The notes under the pieces were generated by a model, which saw nothing but the letters and a program-made list of their open reading frames with translations, was not told the origin of the DNA and made no database searches. The position numbers and the translations under genes were made by a program. This document shows, in pieces, positions 1-6,468 of a stretch of 8,661 bases of DNA. How positions within the stretch are numbered: the stretch's first letter is position 1; every line of letters begins with the position of its first letter. The stretch is taken from positions 1 to 8,661 of the forward strand of contig DCHO01000040.1 in assembly GCA_002315655.1 (NCBI GenBank), given 5' to 3'. The DNA comes from Christensenella sp. UBA1750. GTDB taxonomy: Bacteria; Bacillota; Clostridia; Christensenellales; UBA1750.

Positions 1-19
1 AAATCTATCCCGTTTCTTT

Positions 20-47
20 GTGCATGATCTCAAGTCTTGTTATGCAC
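20..47. repeat. Imperfect dyad at the left edge
   Basis: The arms GTGCAT (20-25) and ATGCAC (42-47) are inverted repeats. They enclose a second small inverted repeat, CAAG-T-CTTG (31-39). The element lies just before the strong terminator at 73-114 and outside any supported gene. It could be a weak hairpin in the 3' untranslated region of a gene left of the window, or a protein-binding dyad. Nothing else supports either role. Confidence 0.3.
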
Positions 48-72
48 TTATTTACCTTTTCTGATAGCTTGA

Positions 73-114
73 GAGAATCCCTTGCAGCCGTGTGGCTGCA
101 GGGGATTCTCTTTT
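73..114 (+). terminator. Intrinsic terminator, plus strand
   Basis: A 17-bp stem (73-89 with 94-110) is perfect except for one G-T wobble. It closes on a GTGT loop and is followed by TTTT. The T-tract is on the plus strand, so the hairpin should end a plus-strand transcript that enters from left of the window. Read on the minus strand the same hairpin follows the hydratase stop codon by about 55 bases but has no T-run after it. It would be at best a weak terminator or a 3' end protector for that mRNA. Confidence 0.85.
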
Positions 115-167
115 GCGTGTGTTGTTTTTTGAAGTCCCATAAACGGAGCGGAAGCATTCGGGGAAGT

Positions 168-2393
168 TTAACCGGCGTAATAGTTGATGAGGCAGCCTTT
201 TAAGATGATGTCGCGCTCATCCTTGGTCAGTCCCGGCAGAGACAGCTTGATTTCCGCTTTTTCCCCGTTGCTTCGGAGGAGGGTTGCGGGGATTGCGTCC
301 GTATTGCCGGCTTCAAGCGCGGACTTGATGCCGCGCACGATGACCACATCGTCCGGGGCGATGCCGAAGGAGGCGGCATCCTTCAAAATGAAGGGCAGCA
401 TTCCCCAGTTGACCACGTTGGAGCGGTAACGCTTGGTGGCGTATTCGGCGGCAATGTTTGCGCAGCCGCCTAAGACCCGCTGGCAGGAGGCGGCCTGCTC
501 GCGAGCGGAGCCATCGCCGGGCTTTAAGGCAAAGACCACGGAGGCAATGCCGGTGTCGGAGGCACAGCAGGAGGCAAGGTCAAGCAGGGACTCGGCTTCC
601 GCAGAAAGATTTCCTTCCCTGCGGCTCTTTTCCAAGGCCTGCACCGCCTTGGCGCGGGAAACGTACTTCGGGTCCTTGCGGGAGAGTGCGAACTCGGACA
701 GCTTCAAGGGATTGGATCGGTAGGAGGAGGTCTCGCCGGAGGGGATCAGCTCGTCCGTTGTGGTGACGGGGTCGTAGATTGCGGAGGCGACCTTCAGAAT
801 GAGGTTTTCCGGCAGCGCAATTTGCTCCGGCCAGTCGGCAATGTTGGGGCCGAAGCGTAAGGGCAAATCTTCCTGTGCCCTGCCCCATCCGTCGTAGATG
901 CGGTTGGCATAGACGATGGGGTCGTATTCATAGGTATATTCCTTTTCCTCGGGGAGCTCGATCTCGTCCGCGCCGGTCAATTTCCCTCCGTTGATCGCCG
1001 TGGCGGCGATGGAGCGGGCGTCCATCAGGGCGACATAGGCCATCTGCCCGTTGGCGGGCTTGGCACCCTCGCGGTTGGGGAAGTTGCGGGTCGCGTGGCG
1101 GATGGAAAGGCCGCCGTTGGCGGGCACATCCCCCGCGCCGAAGCAGGGACCACAGAAGGCGGAGCGCAGCACCACGCCGGAGGCCGCCAAATCTGCCGCC
1201 GCGCCGTTTTTGAGAATGGCCATCATCTGCGGCCCCGAGGCGGGGTAGAGGGACATGGTGAAGGTGTTGTTACCGATGCTTTTTCCGCGCATCATGTCGG
1301 TCATGGTCATAATGTTTTCAAAGGTGCCGCCGGAGCAGCCCGCCACAATGCCCTGTTCCACATAGACCTCGCCGTCAATCACCTTGTCGGTGAGCTTGGG
1401 CAGGGGATATTTTTCGTCCATCATGGTGCGCGCCGTATCTTCGCACTTGGCAAGCAGCTCCTTAGCGTTGGCGCGGAACTCTTTTATGGTGTAAGCGTTG
1501 GAGGGGTGGAAGGGCAGGGCGATCATGGGCTCGACGGTGGATAAGTCGATCTCCACCACGCCGTCATATACCGCGCCGTCCGCGGGGTGGATTTCCCTAA
1601 ATTCGCCGGAACGCTGATGGGTGTCGTACCAGCCCCTGACTTTATCGTCGGTCTCCCAGACGGAGGATAAACAGGTGGTCTCGGTGGTCATCACGTCGAT
1701 GCCGTTGCGGAACTCCACGGAGAGATTGGCAATGCCCTCTCCGATAAATTCCAGCACCTTGTTCTTCACAAAGCCGGTTTCAAAGGTCGCCTTGACCAGC
1801 GCCAGCGCGACATCCTGCGGTCCCACGCTGCGCTTGGGCTTGCCGATTAAGTGTACGGCAATGACCTCGGGATAGGCGATGTCGTAGGTCTTTTCCAGCA
1901 GCTGCTTCACCAGCTCGGGGCCGCCCTCGCCCACGCCCATGGTGCCCAGTGCCCCGTAGCGGGTGTGGCTGTCGGAGCCCAGCAGCATTTTGCCGCAGCC
2001 CGCCATTTTTTCGCGCATATACTGGTGAATGACGGCCTGATGCGCGGGCACATAGATGCCGCCGTACTTCTTCGCGGCGGAAAGCCCGAAGAGATGGTCG
2101 TCCTCATTGATGGTGCCGCCCACGGCGCACAGGGAATTGTGGCAGTTGGTGAGCACATAGGGCAGGGGGAATTTCTTCATGCCGGACGCCCTTGCGGTCT
2201 GAATGATGCCGACATAAGTGATGTCGTGGGAGGCCATGCCGTCAAAGCGGATTTTCAGGTTCCGATTGTCGCCGGATAAGTTGTGCGCCGTCAGGATGGA
2301 ATAGGCCATCGTCTTTTCAAAGCCCTCGCGGGAGGGCACTTCGGAAAGCGCGCCGGAGGAATATCTATAAGTGCCTTTTTTGCAGGAAATCAT
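168..2393 (-). CDS. Aconitase-superfamily hydratase (YbhJ-like)
   Basis: This 741-residue protein belongs to the aconitase family of [4Fe-4S] dehydratases. Such enzymes shift a hydroxyl group on a carboxylic acid by dehydration and rehydration. The N-terminal part carries GSDSHTRYGALGTMG (139-153), the family's SDSHT signature. The three cluster-ligand cysteines are C353 (in GCSGGTFEN) and C414/C417 (in CGPCFG), followed by the conserved stretch SIRHATRNFPNREG (430-443). The C-terminal swivel domain has a TTTDELIPSG segment (544-553) and GDGSAREQ (626-633). The latter corresponds to GEGSSREH of classical aconitase: the catalytic serine and the arginine are kept (S629, R631), but the second serine is alanine (A630). 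The length suits the YbhJ-like 'hydratase' group (about 750 residues) better than AcnA (about 890). The ATG is preceded by AAAGGAGA (2401-2408) and by its own promoter. The substrate is not certain: it could be citrate/isocitrate or another hydroxy acid. It is the only gene in its transcript that is visible here. Confidence 0.88.
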   Translation of the reverse strand: MISCKKGTYRYSSGALSEVPSREGFEKTMAYSILTAHNLSGDNRNLKIRFDGMASHDITYVGIIQTARASGMKKFPLPYVLTNCHNSLCAVGGTINEDDHLFGLSAAKKYGGIYVPAHQAVIHQYMREKMAGCGKMLLGSDSHTRYGALGTMGVGEGGPELVKQLLEKTYDIAYPEVIAVHLIGKPKRSVGPQDVALALVKATFETGFVKNKVLEFIGEGIANLSVEFRNGIDVMTTETTCLSSVWETDDKVRGWYDTHQRSGEFREIHPADGAVYDGVVEIDLSTVEPMIALPFHPSNAYTIKEFRANAKELLAKCEDTARTMMDEKYPLPKLTDKVIDGEVYVEQGIVAGCSGGTFENIMTMTDMMRGKSIGNNTFTMSLYPASGPQMMAILKNGAAADLAASGVVLRSAFCGPCFGAGDVPANGGLSIRHATRNFPNREGAKPANGQMAYVALMDARSIAATAINGGKLTGADEIELPEEKEYTYEYDPIVYANRIYDGWGRAQEDLPLRFGPNIADWPEQIALPENLILKVASAIYDPVTTTDELIPSGETSSYRSNPLKLSEFALSRKDPKYVSRAKAVQALEKSRREGNLSAEAESLLDLASCCASDTGIASVVFALKPGDGSAREQAASCQRVLGGCANIAAEYATKRYRSNVVNWGMLPFILKDAASFGIAPDDVVIVRGIKSALEAGNTDAIPATLLRSNGEKAEIKLSLPGLTKDERDIILKGCLINYYAG

Positions 2394-2424
2394 GGAAAGC
2401 TCTCCTTTAATTCAGCTTTACTTA

Positions 2425-2454
2425 AATATACCCCTTTTTCCAGGCGCTTGTCAA
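2425..2454 (-). promoter_or_regulatory. Sigma-A promoter of the hydratase gene
   Basis: On the minus strand there is a perfect -35 box TTGACA (2449-2454), an 18-base spacer and a -10 box TATATT (2425-2430, five of six consensus). Transcription would begin near 2418, about 25 bases before the ATG, with the ribosome site AAAGGAGA in between. An inverted repeat AAAAAT-gca-ATTTTT (2457-2471) lies immediately upstream of the -35 box. Confidence 0.75.
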
Positions 2455-2456
2455 TG

Positions 2457-2471
2457 AAAAATGCAATTTTT
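2457..2471. repeat. Inverted repeat beside the hydratase -35 box
   Basis: The arms AAAAAT (2457-2462) and ATTTTT (2466-2471) are perfectly complementary around a 3-base GCA centre. The element starts two bases upstream of the hydratase -35 box. It contains the first copy of the ATGCAATTTTT direct repeat. A regulator or UP-element role is inferred from position only. Confidence 0.4.
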
Positions 2472-2504
2472 ACTTATGCGTTTATGCAATTTTTCACTTG
2501 TGAA
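2461..2504. repeat. Direct repeat ATGCAATTTTT and dyad in the divergent promoter region
   Basis: The 11-base word ATGCAATTTTT occurs at 2461-2471 and again at 2484-2494. The copies are spaced 23 bases apart, about two helical turns, and each is followed by a similar ACTT(A/G)TG stretch. The right copy runs into a small dyad TTCAC-tt-GTGAA (2493-2504). The repeats lie between the two opposed -35 boxes (2449-2454 minus, 2513-2518 plus), the usual place for a regulator that controls both directions. No regulator gene is present in the window. Confidence 0.5.
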
Positions 2505-2512
2505 TTTTCTCC

Positions 2513-2541
2513 TATACAAACGGGAAAATCGGGATTATAAT
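2513..2541 (+). promoter_or_regulatory. Promoter of the glycosidase-like/ThuA operon
   Basis: The -35 box TATACA (2513-2518, four of six consensus), a 17-base spacer and a perfect -10 box TATAAT (2536-2541) point to a start of transcription near 2548. The ATG at 2540 overlaps the -10 box, so it would be missing from this transcript. That decides the start codon of the downstream gene in favour of the GTG at 2573. Confidence 0.65.
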
Positions 2542-2572
2542 GAAAGCGAAGGAATGGAATGGGGGAGATAAG

Positions 2573-3670
2573 GTGCTGAACATAAAGGAGACGGCAAGGA
2601 AGCTGATTGCAGGGTCGGTGATCGTGTCCGAAAGCGGGGTTAAGCTCTTTACGCCGGACGGCATGGGAAACTATAAGGCGCTATGGACGCGGGACTTTGC
2701 CTACATGGTGACGCAGTGCTGCGATCTCTTTGAGGAAAAGGAAATTGAGGAAGCCATTCAATATCTGATTGACGGTGCAAGGGAATGTGACGGCTGGATT
2801 CCCGACCGGGTGGACGCGACCGGCAAGGCGTTCTATCACGCGGGCGGGGAGAAGTTTCCCGGGGACGACAATCTGGACAACGCGCCGTTTCTCATCCTTG
2901 CGGCGGCAAAACTGCTGCTGAACATCGCGCCGGAGAGGGCGAAAACGCTCTATTCCCAGTGGAAAAAGGCGCTTGTGCGGGGCATGGAGTGTCTTCCCGT
3001 AGATGAAAACGGAATCCTTGTAAACGATTCCGAGCCGCTGCATTCGCCCTACGGCTTTACCGACACGATCTGCAAGGGCGGAAAGCTCTGCATGGAAACG
3101 CTGCTCTATTGGGAAGCACTTTGCGACCTTGCGAAGCTGGAAAAGGCGTTCGGCACGGAGGAAGCCGTTTTTGCCGAAAAAAGCCGGAGCATTGAGCGCG
3201 TCTTTGCGGACATTTTCACGGATGAAACGGGAATGCTGCTTTCCTGCACGGGACAGTGCAGACACATCGACCTGTGGGCGTCCTGCTATGCTATTTTTAA
3301 TGGTTTCCCGCTGAAAGAGATGCAGAAAACCGCCATTTCCGCATACATGGTTTCCCTTTATGACGAGGTGGTGTCTTTCGGACAGTTGCGGCATCTGCCC
3401 GCCGGGGAATACTGGGAGGAAACCTTTGAGCCTTACCCGCAGGGCGAGTACCAGAACGGCGCATTCTGGGCAACGCCCGCCGCATGGCTCTGTGCGACAC
3501 TGGCGCTGACGGATGTAGCCAAGGCAAAACAGGCTGTGACCGAACTGCTTGCCTACTTTGAATCCTGCGGCGTGTATGAGTGCGTCAACGGCGAATACCG
3601 GAAACTGGATACCTATGTGGCCTCCGCGACCTCCGCGTATGCGGCGGCGGAGCTGCTGAAAACCATATAA
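2573..3670 (+). CDS. Six-hairpin glycosidase-like protein
   Basis: This is a 365-residue protein, read from GTG 2573. That start has GGGGGAG (2561-2567) in front of it, whereas the in-frame ATG at 2540 sits inside the -10 box and has no ribosome site. There is no signal peptide or membrane segment, so it is cytoplasmic. The alternating helical pattern with aromatic/acidic motifs resembles the (alpha/alpha)6 six-hairpin glycosidase superfamily: ALWTRDFAY (36-44), DDNLDNAPF (98-106), YGFTDTICKGG (160-170), DLWASCYAI (233-241) and EYQNGAFWATPAAW (292-305). Candidate acids are D41, D98, D101, D164, E282 and E292; the catalytic pair cannot be assigned. Several cysteines (C49, C50, C72, C139, C167, C173, C184) fit a cytoplasmic enzyme of an anaerobe. 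It is the first gene of an operon with the ThuA-domain gene, 26 bases apart. The family, EC number and substrate are not recognised; a glycogen-debranching or glucoamylase-like fold is the best comparison. Confidence 0.65.
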   Translation: MLNIKETARKLIAGSVIVSESGVKLFTPDGMGNYKALWTRDFAYMVTQCCDLFEEKEIEEAIQYLIDGARECDGWIPDRVDATGKAFYHAGGEKFPGDDNLDNAPFLILAAAKLLLNIAPERAKTLYSQWKKALVRGMECLPVDENGILVNDSEPLHSPYGFTDTICKGGKLCMETLLYWEALCDLAKLEKAFGTEEAVFAEKSRSIERVFADIFTDETGMLLSCTGQCRHIDLWASCYAIFNGFPLKEMQKTAISAYMVSLYDEVVSFGQLRHLPAGEYWEETFEPYPQGEYQNGAFWATPAAWLCATLALTDVAKAKQAVTELLAYFESCGVYECVNGEYRKLDTYVASATSAYAAAELLKTI

Positions 3671-3696
3671 AATCATAAATATAGGAGGAATGAACG

Positions 3697-4440
3697 ATGA
3701 TCCGTGTAACCGTCTGGAATGAGTTTCGGCATGAGAAGGCCGAGGAAAAGGTCAGGGCTGTGTACCCCGAGGGCATCCATAAGGTGATTGCCGATTTCCT
3801 GGGCAAAAACGAGGACATGGTGGTGCGCACCGCGACCTTGGATGAGCCGGAAAACGGCTTGACCGATGAGGTGCTGAACAACACCGACGTGCTGCTGTGG
3901 TGGGGACACATGGCGCATGGCGAGGTGCTGGATTCCGTGGTGGAGAAGGTGGTCGCCCGCGTCAATGACGGCATGGGCTTCATCGGTCTGCACTCCGGCC
4001 ACGCCTCCAAGCCCTTCCGCCGCCTGATGGGCACCAATTCCGGCAACCTGCGCTGGCGCGAGGACGGCGATATGCAGCGACTGTGGGTGGTCGCGCCCCA
4101 GCATCCCATCGCACAGGGCATCGGGGACTATTTCGAGGTGCCCCACGATGAGACCTACGGCGAAATGTTCTTCATCCCCCAGCCCGACCAACTGGTCTTC
4201 ATCTCCTGGCATCCCGGCGGAGAAGTGTTCCGCTCCGGATGCTGCTTCGTGCGCGGCGGCAGGATCTTCTACTTCCAGCCCGGGCACGAGACCTTCCCGG
4301 TGTATTACCAGAAGGAAGTGCAGACCGTCATTACCAATGCCGTGCGCTGGGCGGCACCGACTTACCACCATACCTATGTGACCCAGCACGTCAATTCCGT
4401 CGAGCCCATCCATCCCCATCATGAGGGTCGGGCGAACTGA
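3697..4440 (+). CDS. ThuA-domain protein (trehalose-utilisation family)
   Basis: This 247-residue cytoplasmic protein matches the ThuA family, a branch of the class I glutamine-amidotransferase-like fold. ThuA of rhizobia is linked to catabolism of trehalose and related disaccharides through keto-sugars, but the exact reaction is not settled. Visible family motifs are VTVWNEFRHEK (4-14), DVLLWWGHMAHGEV (64-77), GFIGLHSGHASKPFRRLMGT (94-113), HPIAQGIGDYF (136-146) and GRIFYFQPGHETFPVY (188-203). In GLHSG (97-101) the nucleophilic cysteine of true amidotransferases is replaced, as is usual for ThuA. The C-terminal 24 residues are rich in histidine (H224, H225, H231, H239, H241, H242), which could bind metal. 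AGGAGG (3683-3688) lies eight bases before the ATG. The gene is 26 bases behind the glycosidase-like gene and shares its promoter. An intrinsic terminator follows. The substrate here is unknown. Confidence 0.88.
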   Translation: MIRVTVWNEFRHEKAEEKVRAVYPEGIHKVIADFLGKNEDMVVRTATLDEPENGLTDEVLNNTDVLLWWGHMAHGEVLDSVVEKVVARVNDGMGFIGLHSGHASKPFRRLMGTNSGNLRWREDGDMQRLWVVAPQHPIAQGIGDYFEVPHDETYGEMFFIPQPDQLVFISWHPGGEVFRSGCCFVRGGRIFYFQPGHETFPVYYQKEVQTVITNAVRWAAPTYHHTYVTQHVNSVEPIHPHHEGRAN

Positions 4441-4458
4441 TTAAGCGTCAATCACATT

Positions 4459-4504
4459 CGTGCACATTCGAGACAGAATCGTTCCGAAATGTGCACGATT
4501 TTTT
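4459..4504 (+). terminator. Intrinsic terminator after the ThuA gene
   Basis: The arm CGTGCACATT (4459-4468) pairs with AATGTGCACG (4488-4497). Two more C-G pairs form inside if one A is bulged, and a run of six T follows (4499-4504). The hairpin is 18 bases after the ThuA stop and ends the two-gene operon. Confidence 0.8.
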
Positions 4505-4567
4505 GTTAAATTTTTGAGACAACGTAAAAACTTCTTCATATATAGCGAATGTGCGTTTTAGGTGTTC

Positions 4568-4596
4568 TTGACAATGCAGGGGTAAAACGATAAAAT
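4568..4596 (+). promoter_or_regulatory. Sigma-A promoter of rny
   Basis: A perfect -35 box TTGACA (4568-4573), an exact 17-base spacer and a -10 box TAAAAT (4591-4596, five of six consensus) make this the clearest plus-strand promoter in the window. Transcription would start near 4603, leaving about 240 untranslated bases before the rny start codon. The dyad CGACA-gt-TGTCG (4606-4617) lies at the predicted transcript 5' end. Confidence 0.75.
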
Positions 4597-4643
4597 AACA
4601 GTCAGCGACAGTTGTCGTCTGGGATTGACTATGCTTTTTTGAA

Positions 4644-4656
4644 TATAAAGTTTATA
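4644..4656. repeat. Palindrome TATAAAGTTTATA in the rny leader
   Basis: This is a perfect 6-1-6 palindrome, entirely A/T apart from its central G. It lies about 40 bases downstream of the predicted rny transcription start. It could be a binding site for a repressor. It could also be the -10 region of a secondary promoter, but no -35 box is well placed. An AT-rich palindrome of this size can arise by chance. Confidence 0.35.
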
Positions 4657-4845
4657 AAAATCATATTTGAACCTTGATGTGAGTGTATGTGAAAGCAAAC
4701 TACAAGAAAAGGTGCGGTCAGGGAAGGCGTGTGAATTTGGGGAAATTCTGCGGCCTTTTGTGACATTTGGGTGCCTTAAAATGGTATGCGTTTGTTTGCG
4801 CTCTTAGGCGATGACTGTTTATCATAAATTTAGGTGGTGAAACAG

Positions 4846-6399
4846 TTGGACAACCTTTTTTGGATCATTGGAGTTGTTGTCGCGCTGATTGTCGGCGTCA
4901 TCGTCGGCTTTGTCCTCGGCGGCAACAAAAAGAAAAAAGAGATCGAGGGCAAGATCGGGCATACGGAAGATGCCATGAAGAAGCTGGTGGATGAAGCCAC
5001 CGCCAAGGCCGAGGCCGTCAAGAAGGAAAAGGTTCTGGAAGCCAAAGAGGAGATCCTCAAGGAAAAGACCGAGATGGAAAAAGACCTCATGGAACGCCGG
5101 AACGAGATTCAGCGCACCGAGCGCAGACTGCTTCAGCGTGAAGAAACTTTGGACAAGAAAATGGACAACCTGGAGATTCGGGAAGAGAATCTCAACAAAC
5201 AGACCAAGGAACTCAAAGTCCGCGAGGACGAAGTGGAGGAAATGCGCGCCAAGCAGGAATCCGAACTGGAACGCATTGCCCAGATGACGGCTGAGGAAGC
5301 CCGTCAGATCATCATGAACAACGTGCAGCGTGAGGCCTATCACGATGCGGCGGTCATGGTGCGTGAAATCGAAAGCAAGGCCAAGGACGAGGCTGACAAA
5401 AAGGCCAGAAACATCGTCTCTTTGGCTATTCAGAAGTGCGCTGCCGACCATGTGGCGGAAACCACGGTCTCCGTGGTCAACCTGCCCAATGACGAGATGA
5501 AGGGGCGCATCATCGGCCGTGAGGGTCGCAACATCCGCGCTCTTGAGACCGCAACCGGCATTGATTTGATCATTGACGACACCCCCGAGGCCGTCATTCT
5601 GTCCGGCTTTGACCCGGTGCGCCGCGAGGTTGCCCGCATTGCGCTGGAAAAGCTCATTGCCGACGGCAGAATCCACCCCGCGCACATCGAGGAAATGGTG
5701 GAAAAGGCCAAGAAAGAAGTCGATCAGCAGATGCGCGAGGCCGGAGAGCAGGCACTCTTTGAGACCGGCGTGCATGGGCTGCATCACGAGCTGGTGCGCC
5801 TGATCGGGAGAACCAAGTTCCGCACCTCTTACGGGCAGAACATCCTGCGCCACTCCATTGAGGTGGCAAACCTGGCCGGTGCCATGGCCTCCGAATTGGG
5901 TGCCGATCCCATGCTGGCCAAGCGTGCGGGCTTGCTGCACGACATCGGCAAGTCCATCGACCACGACGTTGAGGGCACCCATGTGCAGATCGGTGTCGAT
6001 TTGGCTAAGAAATACCGCGAGAGTGCGGACGTGATCAACGCCATCGCCTCTCACCACGGCGATGTGGAGCCCACCACCATCGAGGCCGTGCTGGTCGCCG
6101 CCGCTGACGCCGTTTCCGGCGCCCGTCCCGGTGCCCGCCGCGAGACGCTGGAAAGCTACATCAAGCGTCTCTCCAAGCTGGAAGAGATCGCCAACTCCTT
6201 CGACGGCGTGGAAAAATCCTTTGCCATTCAGGCCGGCCGCGAGGTGCGCATCATCGTCAAGCCCGAGGAGGTTTCCGATGCCGATTCCGTGCTCATGGCG
6301 AAGGAAATCGTCAAGCGCATCGAGAAGGAACTGGAATATCCCGGACAGATCAAGGTCAACGTCATCCGCGAGACCCGCGCAACCGAGTTCGCAAAATAA
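4846..6399 (+). CDS. rny: Ribonuclease Y (membrane-anchored endoribonuclease)
   Basis: RNase Y cuts single-stranded mRNA to start bulk mRNA decay and works at the inner face of the cell membrane. The 517-residue product is close to the 520 of Bacillus subtilis. It shows the full domain order. There is a hydrophobic N-terminal anchor (about 5-25) followed by a KKKK stop-transfer stretch. A long charged coiled coil follows (about 30-150). The KH RNA-binding domain has GRIIGREGRN (220-229) with its GREG loop at 224-227. The HD domain has LLHDIGKS (363-370; H365, D366), SHHGD (402-406) and D421 in AAADAVSGARPGAR. A C-terminal domain contains AIQAGREVRIIVKP. TTG at 4846 is chosen as start because AGGTGGTG (4832-4839) lies six bases before it. 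The in-frame GTGs at 4834 and 4837 fall inside that ribosome site. It has its own promoter and is followed by a strong terminator. Identification is very secure; the start is likely. Confidence 0.97.
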   Translation: MDNLFWIIGVVVALIVGVIVGFVLGGNKKKKEIEGKIGHTEDAMKKLVDEATAKAEAVKKEKVLEAKEEILKEKTEMEKDLMERRNEIQRTERRLLQREETLDKKMDNLEIREENLNKQTKELKVREDEVEEMRAKQESELERIAQMTAEEARQIIMNNVQREAYHDAAVMVREIESKAKDEADKKARNIVSLAIQKCAADHVAETTVSVVNLPNDEMKGRIIGREGRNIRALETATGIDLIIDDTPEAVILSGFDPVRREVARIALEKLIADGRIHPAHIEEMVEKAKKEVDQQMREAGEQALFETGVHGLHHELVRLIGRTKFRTSYGQNILRHSIEVANLAGAMASELGADPMLAKRAGLLHDIGKSIDHDVEGTHVQIGVDLAKKYRESADVINAIASHHGDVEPTTIEAVLVAAADAVSGARPGARRETLESYIKRLSKLEEIANSFDGVEKSFAIQAGREVRIIVKPEEVSDADSVLMAKEIVKRIEKELEYPGQIKVNVIRETRATEFAK

Positions 6400-6409
6400 A
6401 AAAGTATTC

Positions 6410-6448
6410 AAAAGCACTTCCTTTGGACTTTCAAGGGAAGTGCTTTTT
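6410..6448 (+). terminator. Intrinsic terminator after rny
   Basis: The outer stem of 12 bp (6410-6421 with 6436-6447) continues inward by four more pairs, including one G-T, to a six-base GACTTT loop. A T-run covers 6444-6448. It begins ten bases after the rny stop. Its T-run ends only eight bases before the ribosome site of the next gene, so any promoter for that gene must lie inside or upstream of the hairpin. Confidence 0.85.
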
Positions 6449-6468
6449 GCAAAACAGGAGGAACAAGC

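Larger units (their letters stand above)
4505..4845 (+). other. AT-rich spacer and untranslated leader of rny
   Basis: This stretch of about 340 bases holds the rny promoter (4568-4596) and, downstream of its predicted start, a leader of about 240 bases. The leader contains a dyad CGACA-gt-TGTCG (4606-4617), a perfect 13-base palindrome TATAAA-g-TTTATA (4644-4656) and a second TTGACT (4625-4630) with no good -10 box at normal spacing. A 40-codon open frame from about 4679 to 4807 has no ribosome site and no recognisable product. No known riboswitch class was recognised. Confidence 0.5.

Noticed and set aside
18..203. Small plus-strand open frame at the left edge
   Set aside because: It runs through the 73-114 terminator hairpin and into the hydratase gene, with no ribosome site or recognisable product.
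2681..3676. Minus-strand open frame of 331 codons opposite the glycosidase-like gene
   Set aside because: Its translation shows no family motif, and the plus-strand gene has a promoter, a ribosome site and an operon partner.
3673..4422. Minus-strand open frame of 249 codons opposite the ThuA gene
   Set aside because: The plus strand encodes clear ThuA motifs. The antisense product has no recognisable features and is a codon-bias shadow.
4625..4658. Second rny promoter from TTGACT and TATAAA boxes
   Set aside because: The TATAAA boxes are 13 or 22 bases from TTGACT, outside the workable spacer range.
4679..4807. Possible leader peptide of about 42 codons in the rny leader
   Set aside because: There is no Shine-Dalgarno site before its GTG or upstream TTG, the product is unremarkable, and it is short enough to occur by chance.
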